Source of the DNA: Nocardia terrae
GTDB taxonomy: Bacteria; Actinomycetota; Actinomycetes; Mycobacteriales; Mycobacteriaceae
Direction: 5' to 3'
DNA: 64,000 nt
NCBI RefSeq assembly: GCF_009760405.1
Contig: NZ_WRPP01000001.1
Location: forward strand, 1,674,001 to 1,738,000
Shown: positions 44,821 through 54,661 of the stretch, one piece after another
How positions within the stretch are numbered: the first letter of the stretch is position 1
Layout: each line of letters begins with the position of its first letter
Notes under the pieces: model-generated
What the model was told of the DNA's origin: nothing
Database searches by the model: none
The model's input: only the letters and a program-made list of their open reading frames with translations
Translations under genes and position numbers: made by a program

Positions 44821-44892
44821 GCGAGCGTAGGTGGTCGGGTGATGTGATGGCAAGGAGCGACACGTGTCCGATCCTCGTCGACGCCTGCGGGC

Positions 44893-45687
44893 TCAGCGCA
44901 TGTCGAGATCGCGCATCCCACTGGCGAGGTCGTGCATGACCTTCGCGCCGAGCCGGCGTTGGACGTGCATCGCGAAATGCGGAACGGCCAGCCCGAACGC
45001 CGAGCTCGCCCGCAACGCGGCCGAGGCGACGTCGATCTCGGCGATGTCGTGTTCGACCGCCCGCACAACCGCTGCCGCGACATCGCCCGGGGAGCGTGTT
45101 CCGGCGCCGACCGGCGCGGTCGCGCCCGCTTTGGCGAACATTCCGGCGTCTCGGATGAAACCGGGGTAGACGCTCGACACTCCGACACCTCGACCGCGCA
45201 TGTCTTCACGCAGGGCGAGCGCGAAGCCGCGCAGGCCGAATTTCGTGGCGTTGTAGATCGATGCCTGCCCGGAGGCGACCTTGCCCGAGAGGGAATTGAC
45301 GAAGACCAGATGCCCGCGGCCGCGTGCGAGCATCTGCTCACCTGCCAGCCTCGCGAGCAGCATCGGTGCACGCAGGTTGACGTTGAGCGCACGATCGATC
45401 TGCTCGGGCGTGAACTCGTAGAGATCACCGATGCCGGGCAGCGCGGCATTGGCGACGACCACGTCCAGATCGCCGACCTCGGCGAGCAAGCCCTCGACCG
45501 CGTGGTCGGCCGACAGGTCGGCGGTCACCATCTCGGCGTGGACGCTGCGTGCGATCGGTTCGAGGGCGTCGGCGCGTCGCCCGGAGGCGATGACACTCGC
45601 CCCCTGCGCCGCGCAGGCGGCGACGATGGCCTCGCCGATCCCTCCGGTCGCGCCCGTCACCAGCACTCGGGCGCCATTGAGTTTCAT
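44893..45687 (-). CDS. Short-chain dehydrogenase/reductase (block C)
   Basis: A 264-aa SDR. The nucleotide motif VTGATGGIG is near residue 11, VANAALPG near 83, and the active-site SIYNATKFGL near 145 (Tyr-x-x-x-Lys). It is last of a five-gene operon with OYE2, the MpaB protein, the SRPBCC protein and a membrane protein. It probably oxidises or reduces an alcohol/ketone intermediate. Confidence 0.85.
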   Translation of the reverse strand: MKLNGARVLVTGATGGIGEAIVAACAAQGASVIASGRRADALEPIARSVHAEMVTADLSADHAVEGLLAEVGDLDVVVANAALPGIGDLYEFTPEQIDRALNVNLRAPMLLARLAGEQMLARGRGHLVFVNSLSGKVASGQASIYNATKFGLRGFALALREDMRGRGVGVSSVYPGFIRDAGMFAKAGATAPVGAGTRSPGDVAAAVVRAVEHDIAEIDVASAALRASSAFGLAVPHFAMHVQRRLGAKVMHDLASGMRDLDMR

Positions 45688-45756
45688 TTGTGGGTGGACC
45701 TTTCCGGAAATGCGAAGGGACGAAACGGTTACGGGTGTGGACGGGAGCGGCGGCCG

Positions 45757-46185
45757 TCAGACCCACACGCGCGTGAGGGCGGTGATGAGCGCGGAGGCGG
45801 CGAACACCACCAGCGCCGCGAGAATGACCAGCCCCGTCGCGGTCGTCAGGTGGCGCCATTCACTGAGCAACAGGACCAGCGCGATCAGGACCAGCAACCC
45901 GTCGAGGGCTACCTCGACGAGCAGGGTGGATTCGTCGCTGAACAATTTCCGGGCCGCTGCGATGGTCCCGATACCGTGGCCGATGAGCACGACACCGACA
46001 GCGCTCAGCGTCGCGGTGACCAGACGATCGCCCGGTACCAGACCTTCGACCAGGAAGTACATCGGGAGCAAGCCGTACACGATCTGCACGATCCCCAGAC
46101 CGCGGATCACGGACTCGGCACGCATCAAGCGGGTGCCGGCGTGGCCCGAGTCGAACGGATCGGTGTGCGCAATGGTGGTGTGCAT
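45757..46185 (-). CDS. Membrane protein, four helices (block C)
   Basis: A 142-aa protein with four hydrophobic segments (VIRGLGIVQIVYGLLPMYFLVEG, LVTATLSAVGVVLIGHGIGTIAA, TLLVEVALDGLLVLIALVLLLS, ATGLVILAALVVFAASALITAL). Start MHTTIAHT follows AAGGTGAG. It has no named family. Its operon context suggests a membrane partner of the catabolic enzymes. Confidence 0.6.
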   Translation of the reverse strand: MHTTIAHTDPFDSGHAGTRLMRAESVIRGLGIVQIVYGLLPMYFLVEGLVPGDRLVTATLSAVGVVLIGHGIGTIAAARKLFSDESTLLVEVALDGLLVLIALVLLLSEWRHLTTATGLVILAALVVFAASALITALTRVWV

Positions 46186-46260
46186 GGTTCTCACCTTCGA
46201 TGTGGGGGAGTGGGTTCCTTCGCGGTGTGGGAATGGCCCGGGCTGTCGGGAGACGCCCGG

Positions 46261-46707
46261 TCAGTGCTGCTCGGCGACGGGGGTGTTCGCGAGGGCCTTG
46301 CGGGCGCCGTCGAACATGGTGGTGATGAGCCGGTCGAGGACCAGCTTCAGGACCGGTCCCGGCACCCGCAGGCGGGGCTCGGATTCGATGCGGTAGACGA
46401 CCTGGGTGCCGCTCGGCGCGTCGGCGAAGGTGATGGTGCCGACATGCCGCCTCACCGGTAGGCCCGCGACGACCTGGTAGACCATCTTGCGGCCGGGGAC
46501 CAGTTCGATGGTCTCCTCGGTGGGGCCGAGGCCGGCAAGTCCCAGGTGGTAGCGGGCTCCGACACCCGAGGGGCTGTCCGCACCGGGTCGCACGAGCGAG
46601 ACACGTACGGGCAGAACCGAATCGAGGCCGTCGCGTTCGCGGAACAGTTTGTAGACCACATCGCGTGGGGCGGGCAGGACGGTTTCGACCGTCGTAGTGG
46701 CGAGCAT
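46261..46707 (-). CDS. SRPBCC-family protein (polyketide cyclase/dehydrase-like)
   Basis: A 148-aa START-fold protein. TTVETVLPAPRDVVYKLFRERDGLDSVLP is the typical first strand-helix of the family, followed by TEETIELVPGRKMVYQVVAGLP. It binds a hydrophobic ligand in a deep cavity; relatives carry lipids or assist aromatic cyclisation. It lies 40 bp after the MpaB gene. Confidence 0.8.
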   Translation of the reverse strand: MLATTTVETVLPAPRDVVYKLFRERDGLDSVLPVRVSLVRPGADSPSGVGARYHLGLAGLGPTEETIELVPGRKMVYQVVAGLPVRRHVGTITFADAPSGTQVVYRIESEPRLRVPGPVLKLVLDRLITTMFDGARKALANTPVAEQH

Positions 46708-46747
46708 CGCGAGATGTCCTTTCGAATCGTTTGGGGCGTACGGACTT

Positions 46748-47635
46748 TCACGCGTCGACGTGACGGGGTCCGCCCCGTCGGAGGCGGCGCAGCCGCGGCA
46801 CGAGCCTGAGCTGGGCGGTCATCAGCGCGCGCAAACCACGGCGCACGACCACAACGACGACCGCCGGGGGCTTGCGCTCCCCGACCGCCCACAGCGCCCG
46901 GTCGGGGAGCAGTGAGAGCACGATGGAGCGCCCGAGCGGATGCAGCGGTCGCGGCAACCATCGGTTGTCGAACTGCTCGATCAGCGCTTCCGCGCAGCGG
47001 TAACCTGCCTCGGTCGGCCGATACCACTGCGGGTCGGCCTCGTAGACGTCCAGCGCCCGCTGCATGCCGGCCCAGGAGTCGGGCATATCGCGCACACGCA
47101 TCTGCTCGCCGATCGCGTACCAGTGCGCGACCTGGGCGGCCTTCTCCTCCTCGGTGAAGATGTCGAGCCCCAGGACCTGGAAGATCTCGTCGAAGAGCAC
47201 GGTGAACAGCGCGATGGCGTGCACGAAGGTCTCATTGGACATCGAGTACGACTGCCCGAAGTGGTCGTGCATCCGCACGACCTTGGCGATATCGGCACGA
47301 CCGTGCTCGCTGTGGGCGCCGTGGGTCATCCAGTCGAGGAAGTAGTTCGTGGTGTCATCGGCGCGGCGATCGCCGTGACGGTGGATCTTGCCCTTGCCCG
47401 CCCGGTCCACAGCGTCGGCGCCCTCGACCGAACCGGAGATCCGCATGAATCCCACGGCATAGATGAGGTTGTTGAGCATCGCCGCGCCCATCGGCGGCGT
47501 GACGCGCGACCGGATAGCGGTCAGGACGGCGACGGCGTCAGCCGCGTCGGGCGCCGACGTGGGCGGGTTGCTGGGCCGATCGGCGGTGTCGATGCCGCGC
47601 GGCGAGGACTGATTCGTGCGGGTCTGACTTGACAT
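46748..47635 (-). CDS. Oxygenase MpaB-family protein (DUF2236)
   Basis: A 295-aa helical protein. DRAGKGKIHRHGDRRADDTTNYFLDWMTHG and VRMHDHFGQSYSMSNETFVHAIALFTVLFDEIF fit DUF2236, a latex-clearing/MpaB-type family in which His residues hold a haem or metal. The C-terminus is Arg-rich with a hydrophobic anchor (PPAVVVVVVRRGLRALM). It lies 40 bp after the OYE2 gene. It may oxidise a hydrophobic substrate such as a terpenoid or polyisoprenoid. Confidence 0.65.
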   Translation of the reverse strand: MSSQTRTNQSSPRGIDTADRPSNPPTSAPDAADAVAVLTAIRSRVTPPMGAAMLNNLIYAVGFMRISGSVEGADAVDRAGKGKIHRHGDRRADDTTNYFLDWMTHGAHSEHGRADIAKVVRMHDHFGQSYSMSNETFVHAIALFTVLFDEIFQVLGLDIFTEEEKAAQVAHWYAIGEQMRVRDMPDSWAGMQRALDVYEADPQWYRPTEAGYRCAEALIEQFDNRWLPRPLHPLGRSIVLSLLPDRALWAVGERKPPAVVVVVVRRGLRALMTAQLRLVPRLRRLRRGGPRHVDA

Positions 47636-47675
47636 GACTGCTCCGGGAGACGAATTGCGTGGGCGGATCGGTGGA

Positions 47676-49043
<1,368 letters not shown>

Positions 49044-49060
49044 CTTGTTAGATTTGAGCC

Positions 49061-49654
49061 ATGTCACGTGCCCGCACGCCCTACCATCACGGCGATCTAC
49101 CGGCCGCGCTGGTGCGCGCGGCCATCGAACTGCTCGAAGAGGGCGGGTCCAACGAACTGTCGTTGCGGGCCGCCGCGCGCCGCGCCGGTGTATCGATCGC
49201 CGCGCCCTATCGCCACTTCGCCGACCGCCAGGCCCTGCTCTCGGCTGTTGCGGCGGTCGGCTACCGGGAGCTGGCGGCGCATCTGATCGGCGCGCACCCC
49301 GCGCCGGAGACCGTCGAGGACCTGGCTGCCATCGCGGTCGCCTACGTGCAATTCGCGATGCAACGGCCGGGCTTGTTCCGGGTCATGTTCGTCGAGCCGA
49401 CCGACCCCGACAGTCCCGATCAGGTTGCCGCCGTCGACGCGATCCACGAATACCTGCGATACATCGTCGGGCATGCGTTTCCCGACCTCGATCCCGATGA
49501 TGGGGCCAAGGCGATGTGGTCGGTGGCGCACGGTCTGGCGTTCCTGCATCTCGACAACAAGCTCGATGCCTCGTCGCCTGAGATCGTGGCCGATACGGTC
49601 CGCCGGGTCGTGCGCGCCACACTCGCCGCATCCGGCCGAGACCTGTCGGCCTGA
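49061..49654 (+). CDS. TetR-family regulator with WHG domain (block C)
   Basis: A 197-aa regulator beginning RTPYHHGDLPAALVRAAIELLEEGG. The HTH is at residues about 12-55 (SLRAAARRAGVSIAAPYRHFADRQALLSAV). The C-terminal part (QFAMQRPGLFRVMFVEP) is the TetR_C_13/WHG type. It is divergent from OYE2 and followed by the P450; the 17-bp palindromes on both sides of it make it the best candidate for the family-1 binding protein. Confidence 0.9.
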   Translation: MSRARTPYHHGDLPAALVRAAIELLEEGGSNELSLRAAARRAGVSIAAPYRHFADRQALLSAVAAVGYRELAAHLIGAHPAPETVEDLAAIAVAYVQFAMQRPGLFRVMFVEPTDPDSPDQVAAVDAIHEYLRYIVGHAFPDLDPDDGAKAMWSVAHGLAFLHLDNKLDASSPEIVADTVRRVVRATLAASGRDLSA

Positions 49655-49712
49655 AGTCACCCCGCGCCCGGTCGTGCGAAAGCCGCTGTCTCTCAACCTG
49701 TCTCACTCTCAG

Positions 49713-49778
49713 TGTTGACGGCGTTCACATATGGTGGCTAATGTGAACGCCGCACACATTATGTGAACGACGCAAACA
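49713..49778. promoter_or_regulatory. Family-1 operator cluster upstream of the P450
   Basis: Three copies: TGTTGACGGCGTTCACA (49713-49729), TGTGAACGCCGCACACA (49742-49758) and TGTGAACGACGCAAACA (49762-49778), spaced 29 and 20 bp. They lie between the TetR stop and the P450 start, so the P450 probably has its own controlled promoter. Confidence 0.8.
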
Positions 49779-49917
49779 TCCGGCGGCCGTGGCTCGAGCG
49801 GGATGGCAAGCGACGGATCTCCTGGCGAGGTCGGGCCAGTGGCCTTCCCGGACGGCATCGCGGTCCCGGCGTCCCTACCGTCTCGAGCGCACGGCCCACG
49901 GTGGGACGGAGCGAGCG

Positions 49918-51216
49918 ATGAAGCCGCAGTTTTGGTTGCGATGGCTGTTGATGCAGGGCACTCCGCGGTTGGCTCTGAAAAGCCTTGCCCGGCGGGGAGA
50001 TCCGCTCGCACAGCTGCTCTGCACGCCGCAGGGCATGCACGATCCTTATCCGCTGATCGAGTCCGTGCGCGCGCAGGGGCCGATGGTGCGCGGTCCGTTG
50101 GGGTGGAGCACCGCCGATTACGAACTGTGCCGGATGATCCTGCGCGACAACACGTTCAGGGTGCGGGCGGCCGAAGGGTTCGTGCCGCGGCCGCTGCGTT
50201 CGCTGGCCGGGGCGGCGGTGTTGCCGCCCAACCCGGTGGACCCGCCGTCCATGCTGGTGATGAATCCTCCCGAGCACACGCGGCTGCGTCGGCCGGTGGC
50301 GTCGGCGTTCACTCCGCGCGCCGTCAAGCGCCTGCACGATCGGGTCGTATCGGTGACGGCCGAGCTACTGGACCGATTGTCGCGCAGCGACTCCGCCGAT
50401 CTGGCCGCTTCGTTCGCCGCTCAGGTGCCGATCGCGATCATCTCCGAAATGCTCGGATTCCCCGACGAGGATCGGGACACCTTCCTGGGCTGGGGCGAGC
50501 AGTTCTCTCCCATGCTCGACATCGGATTGTCCTGGCGCGCAACAAGTCAGGCGATCTCCGCGATTATGGAGTGGGATCACTACCTCGACACCCACCTGGC
50601 CAGGCTGCGCAGCTGCCCCGGCGACGACATCCTCTCCGGCTTGGTCGAAGCCGGCCAACTCGACGACCACGAGCTGAAGGCGACCGCCAGCTTGCTACTG
50701 GGCGCGGGCTTCGAGACCACGGTCAATCTGATAGGCAATGGCATCGTGGCCTTGCTCGAACACCCCGACCAGCTGGCCCGTCTGCACGCCGAACCCGACC
50801 TGTGGCCCAATGCGGTCGAAGAGATCCTCCGGTTCGACGCACCGGTGCAGCGGTCGGCGCGCATCGCCTCTGCCGACCTCGACATCGGCGGGGTCCAGGT
50901 GCGGGAGGGCAGCACGGTGGTGCTGCTGCTGGCCGGGGCGAACCGTGACCCCGCGGTGTTCGGCAATCCCGAGGTTTTCGACGTCGGCCGCGTCAATGCC
51001 CGCGATCACCTGACGTTCTCGACCGGAATCCACGCCTGCCTCGGCGCCAGCCTGGCACGCATGGAAGCCACGTACGCGCTGCGGGCATTGTTCGAGCAGT
51101 TCCCCGATCTACAGCTCGCAGGCCCGCCGCACCGCACTCCGATGTTCACCCTGCACGGCTTCGATCACATGCCTGCTCGACTGGGCACTCGCCAACTGCA
51201 GCCCGCCACGACCTGA
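49918..51216 (+). CDS. Cytochrome P450
   Basis: A 432-aa soluble bacterial P450. The haem loop FSTGIHACLGASLAR holds the iron ligand Cys374. The I-helix LLLGAGFETTVNLIGNG carries the ET of the A/G-G-x-E/D-T motif, and the ExxR is EEILR followed later by the RSARIA region. The start is placed at MKPQFWLRW; the frame upstream overlaps the operators. The terminator at 51262-51303 follows. No ferredoxin gene is next to it. It should hydroxylate a pathway substrate. Confidence 0.9.
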   Translation: MKPQFWLRWLLMQGTPRLALKSLARRGDPLAQLLCTPQGMHDPYPLIESVRAQGPMVRGPLGWSTADYELCRMILRDNTFRVRAAEGFVPRPLRSLAGAAVLPPNPVDPPSMLVMNPPEHTRLRRPVASAFTPRAVKRLHDRVVSVTAELLDRLSRSDSADLAASFAAQVPIAIISEMLGFPDEDRDTFLGWGEQFSPMLDIGLSWRATSQAISAIMEWDHYLDTHLARLRSCPGDDILSGLVEAGQLDDHELKATASLLLGAGFETTVNLIGNGIVALLEHPDQLARLHAEPDLWPNAVEEILRFDAPVQRSARIASADLDIGGVQVREGSTVVLLLAGANRDPAVFGNPEVFDVGRVNARDHLTFSTGIHACLGASLARMEATYALRALFEQFPDLQLAGPPHRTPMFTLHGFDHMPARLGTRQLQPATT

Positions 51217-51261
51217 GACCACTCCCCGGCGGCTGGCCACCCCCGAATCCGGTCAGCCGCA

Positions 51262-51303
51262 CCGGCCGTGACCCGATCTCCCACAGCGTCGGGTCACGGC
51301 CGG
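51262..51303 (+). terminator. 15-bp perfect hairpin after the P450
   Basis: CCGGCCGTGACCCGA (51262-51276) pairs perfectly with the sequence at 51289-51303 around a 12-nt loop, 46 bp past the P450 stop. Confidence 0.8.
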
Positions 51304-51377
51304 GTCATGTCCGTCCATCTCCACCTTTTCCCGAGCATATCGGGTGATGCCCTCACCGTCGCGAACGAAGGACAGCC

Positions 51378-52400
51378 ATGTCTGCAACCATCCGAGCAGT
51401 ACAGATTGCCGCAATCAACGGCCCGCTCAGTCTCACCGGTCTCCCCGTCGCCGAACCTGGCCCCGGGCAGGTCCGCGTCACGGTGGAGGCGTGTGCCATC
51501 TGCCACACCGATTACAACGTGGTGCGCGGCGACTTCGGTGCCGTGCCCTTCCCCCTGACCCCCGGCCACGAGATCGCCGGCCGCATCGACGCGGTGGGTT
51601 CGGACGTCGAGGACTGGGCGCCCGGCGACCGAGTCGCCGTCGGCTGGTTCGGCGGCAACTGCGGGCGGTGCGTGCCCTGCCGGGAAGGCGATCCGATCAG
51701 CTGTGCCGACGCACAGGTCCCGGGTATCTCCTACCAAGGCGGGTACGCCGAGGCGCTGGTCGTGCCGGTGAGCGCACTCGCACGCATTCCCGACGGCCTG
51801 TCCGCGGTGGACGCCGCCCCCATGGGCTGCGCCGGGGTAACCGTTTTCAATGCACTGCGCCGCAGCTCTGCTCGCCCGGGAGACCTGGTCGCCGTCCTCG
51901 GGATCGGCGGCCTGGGCCATCTGGCCATCCAGTTCGCCACCAAGATGGGTTTCGCCACCGTCGCGATCGCGCGCGGCGCGGACAAGGAGATCCTCGCCAA
52001 GGAACTCGGTGCCGACCACTACATCGACAGCACCGCACGCGACGTCGCCCACGCTCTGCAATCCCTGGGCGGCGCGAAGGTCGTGCTGGCGACCGTCACC
52101 GAACCCTCGGCCATGAGCCCGGCGATCGACGGGCTGCGGACCCGCGGCGAATTCGTCGTCGTCGGCGCGTCCCCGCAGCGGCTGGAAATCAGCCCCTACC
52201 AACTCATCGCAGGCCAGAAGACGCTGCGAGGCCACGCCGCGGGCACGTCCCGCGACATCGAGGAGACCCTGCGCTTCGCGGTGCAGTCCGGGATACGCGC
52301 GAGGTCCGAACTCGTACCCCTGCACGACGCTCCCGCAGCGTTCGCCAAGATGCTGGCCGGACGCGCCCGTTTCCGTGTGGTGCTCACCACCGGTCGGTAG
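51378..52400 (+). CDS. Zinc-dependent alcohol dehydrogenase
   Basis: A 340-aa medium-chain dehydrogenase. The catalytic-zinc region is CAICHTDYNVVRG and GHEIAGRIDAVG, and the structural-zinc Cys residues are in GNCGRCVPCREGDPISC. The NAD motif is LGIGGLGHLAIQFA near residue 173. It follows the P450 terminator, so it has its own promoter. It may oxidise the alcohol made by the P450 or by the dehalogenase. Confidence 0.9.
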   Translation: MSATIRAVQIAAINGPLSLTGLPVAEPGPGQVRVTVEACAICHTDYNVVRGDFGAVPFPLTPGHEIAGRIDAVGSDVEDWAPGDRVAVGWFGGNCGRCVPCREGDPISCADAQVPGISYQGGYAEALVVPVSALARIPDGLSAVDAAPMGCAGVTVFNALRRSSARPGDLVAVLGIGGLGHLAIQFATKMGFATVAIARGADKEILAKELGADHYIDSTARDVAHALQSLGGAKVVLATVTEPSAMSPAIDGLRTRGEFVVVGASPQRLEISPYQLIAGQKTLRGHAAGTSRDIEETLRFAVQSGIRARSELVPLHDAPAAFAKMLAGRARFRVVLTTGR

Positions 52401-52631
52401 GGTCCTCACCCGGTCCGACAACGATTCCGCAGGCGTCGCCCGGCGCACGTCGTCACCCCGTGGCGCGGTGGTGAAATCGCCACAGGCGCAACCGGATCGG
52501 ACGGCCGTGTCCGATCTCTGTTCGACCGGTGCGCGGCCCGCGGCAATTTCGAGGCGCTCACCCTTGGCCTGTGTCATCCCGTGCGGCACGCCCGCACCGA
52601 TCGTCGAGATGACCCCTCGACGGGTGTCGGG

Positions 52632-53225
52632 TCAGGATCGGACGGCGCGGATCACGCGATTGACGTGCTGGTCGACGAACCTCGCATCGCAGTGTTCACG
52701 GGTGAGCAAGTGGCGGAAGTGGATCGGCGCCACCAGCAGTTCGATGACGACCCGGGCATCGGTGCCGGGCGGCACTTCGCCGCGGGCGATCGCGCGGGTG
52801 ATGATCTCCTCGTTCGCGTGATATCGCGTGTTCCAGAAGCTGTCGCGCGCTTCGGCGATCTCTTCGGAGTCGGTGACGAAGGCCAGTGCCTTGGCGACGC
52901 CCTGCCCCAGCGGGGTGTCCAGGTAGTCGATGAGCTGGAAGGCGAGTTCGCTCAGGTCGCCGTAGAGCGAACCGGTGTCGGGTAGCGGCACGGTGCGCTC
53001 GCTCACCGAGAGCATCACGTCGAGGATCAGATTCTCCCGGGTACCCCAGCGTCGATAGATGGAGCTGTCGCGGATGCCCGCGCGCCGGCTGACATCGGGG
53101 ATGCCGACCTTCTCGACACCGTGCTCGAACACGGCCTCGAGTACCGCTCGGTGCACTGCTTCCCGCACTCGAGCCGCACGACCGCCGGGTCGCCGCTGCG
53201 GCTCGGCCTTCTCAACTCCGGTCAT
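52632..53225 (-). CDS. TetR-family regulator (block D)
   Basis: A 197-aa protein. The HTH is at about residues 20-70 (VHRAVLEAVFEHGVEKVGIPDVSRRAGIRDSSIYRRWGTRENLIL). The C-terminal ligand domain includes DLSELAFQLIDYLDTPLGQGVAKALAFV. It is divergent from the alpha/beta hydrolase; two family-2 operators lie in the 92-bp gap. It resembles the decayed TetR at 62901-63524 throughout its length. It is the likely binder of the family-2 operators. Confidence 0.9.
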   Translation of the reverse strand: MTGVEKAEPQRRPGGRAARVREAVHRAVLEAVFEHGVEKVGIPDVSRRAGIRDSSIYRRWGTRENLILDVMLSVSERTVPLPDTGSLYGDLSELAFQLIDYLDTPLGQGVAKALAFVTDSEEIAEARDSFWNTRYHANEEIITRAIARGEVPPGTDARVVIELLVAPIHFRHLLTREHCDARFVDQHVNRVIRAVRS

Positions 53226-53235
53226 GCCGAAATTC

Positions 53236-53257
53236 TAAAGCAGAATTCCTTGCCTTT
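53236..53257. promoter_or_regulatory. Family-2 operator (TAAAGCA-N8-TGCCTTT)
   Basis: It lies 10 bp upstream of the block D TetR start and matches the perfect copy at 44799-44820 in 12 of 14 arm bases. Confidence 0.7.
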
Positions 53258-53282
53258 GCGGCCGCCCCCGGCCTACGCTCGC

Positions 53283-53304
53283 TAAAGCAGAAGTTTCAGC
53301 GATT
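53283..53304. promoter_or_regulatory. Family-2 operator, weaker copy
   Basis: The left arm TAAAGCA is exact and the right arm is AGCGATT. It lies 13 bp before the alpha/beta hydrolase start, next to the GGAGG ribosome site. Confidence 0.5.
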
Positions 53305-53317
53305 TGGAGGTTGGACG

Positions 53318-54661
53318 ATGCCGATGCCGGAAATGGCGAAACGCGTCATGGTCACCGCGTGCGCGATCACCCGCACCACCGAACGCGCCACCCACAGGTT
53401 CGGCGTCACCCCGTTTCTGCCTAAGCTGCACGCCGACCGGTTCACCCATCTCGGCGGCATGCCCGAGGATCAATTCCGGCTCCAGATGGCCGGGTGCCGC
53501 TCCTTCGAGGACACCCACTGGAGCACCTATTGGGGCAGCTTCGCCAGCGAGTATCTGGCACGCGCGGACGAAGCACTGGCGAAGCTGGGCGGGCCGAGCA
53601 CCCAACGGTTGCTCGATCCCACCGCTACGACCGATCTGCGGGCGCTGGGCGATCTCCTCGCCCCCGCGGTGACACTGCTGGCCGACCGCGGGACGGTCGC
53701 CGATCCCCTTGCCGCACAGCGGTTCTGCGCCCAGCATCCGGAGTCCGCCGACGCGGCGGTAGCGCTGGACGCATTGATCAAAGCGCTGGTGTACGAATTC
53801 CATGCGGGCTGGCCGGGCTGGAGCCCGGGCCGATTGCGCGCCTACGAACGCTCCTATCGGCTGTGCGAGATCCTGGTCACCGCGCTGGCACCGGCGATGG
53901 GTGTCACGGTCGAAGCCGTCGAGATCCCGGTCGGGAATTCCGATCGGGTGCGCGGCCTTCTGATGCTGCCCGCCACCGCCGCGGCGCCGGTGCCCACGGT
54001 GCTGGTCACCAACGGGCTCGAAGGCACCATCGCCGAGGCCCTGCTTCCGCTGCTGGCACAACGTGATTCGGGCCTCGGCACTTTCGTGATGGAGATGCCC
54101 GGCACCTACTCCTACCGCGAGCCGATGTCGGACGCGTCGCAGGCGGTGTACTCGAAGGTCATCGATTTCCTGGCCGCCGATGCGCGCATCGATGCCGACC
54201 GGCTGGGCATGATGGGGTTCAGCTTCGGCGCCTACTGGTCCGCACGGATGGCCGCGGTCGAACCCCGGTTGAAGGTCGCGGTCGCCAACGGTGTTCTGAC
54301 CGATCACAGCTTCGGCGGATCCAGCTCCATCGGGAAGCCCGAGATCCTGATTTCGACGTTCCGCCAGACCCTCGGCGCCAACAGCCCCCTGGATCTCTCG
54401 CGCAAACTCGCGAATCTCTCCCTCGCCGACCGATACCGCGACATCGAGATCCCGATCCTGGTCGTCAACGGCGCCAACGACAGTCTGGCCAGCCCGCAGG
54501 ACTCCATCGATCTCGCCGCCGGTGCCGTGCGCGGGCAACTCGCCCTGTACGCGGACGACGACCACTGCGCCATGGGACATGCCGTGTTGTGGGAGGAGCT
54601 CTCGACCCAGTTCCTGCGCCAGCATCTGCTGCCCGCCGCGACCGCGGCGGTGACCGTATGA
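53318..54661 (+). CDS. Alpha/beta hydrolase, FrsA/C-C hydrolase-like
   Basis: A 447-aa hydrolase with an N-terminal helical domain of about 150 residues, then an alpha/beta fold. The nucleophile elbow is MMGFSFGAYWSA near residue 307; Asp is in VVNGANDSLASP and His in ADDDHCAMGH near 415. The architecture resembles FrsA/DUF1100 and 2,6-dihydroxypseudooxynicotine hydrolase. GGAGG precedes the ATG. It is first of a four-gene operon, overlapping the FAH-family gene by ATGA. It could cleave a C-C or ester bond in a ring-fission product. Confidence 0.75.
   Translation: MPMPEMAKRVMVTACAITRTTERATHRFGVTPFLPKLHADRFTHLGGMPEDQFRLQMAGCRSFEDTHWSTYWGSFASEYLARADEALAKLGGPSTQRLLDPTATTDLRALGDLLAPAVTLLADRGTVADPLAAQRFCAQHPESADAAVALDALIKALVYEFHAGWPGWSPGRLRAYERSYRLCEILVTALAPAMGVTVEAVEIPVGNSDRVRGLLMLPATAAAPVPTVLVTNGLEGTIAEALLPLLAQRDSGLGTFVMEMPGTYSYREPMSDASQAVYSKVIDFLAADARIDADRLGMMGFSFGAYWSARMAAVEPRLKVAVANGVLTDHSFGGSSSIGKPEILISTFRQTLGANSPLDLSRKLANLSLADRYRDIEIPILVVNGANDSLASPQDSIDLAAGAVRGQLALYADDDHCAMGHAVLWEELSTQFLRQHLLPAATAAVTV

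Noticed and set aside
53282..54625. A 447-aa minus-strand frame opposite the block D hydrolase
   Set aside because: It mirrors the plus-strand hydrolase codons and has no domain; the plus-strand gene has a ribosome site and catalytic motifs.
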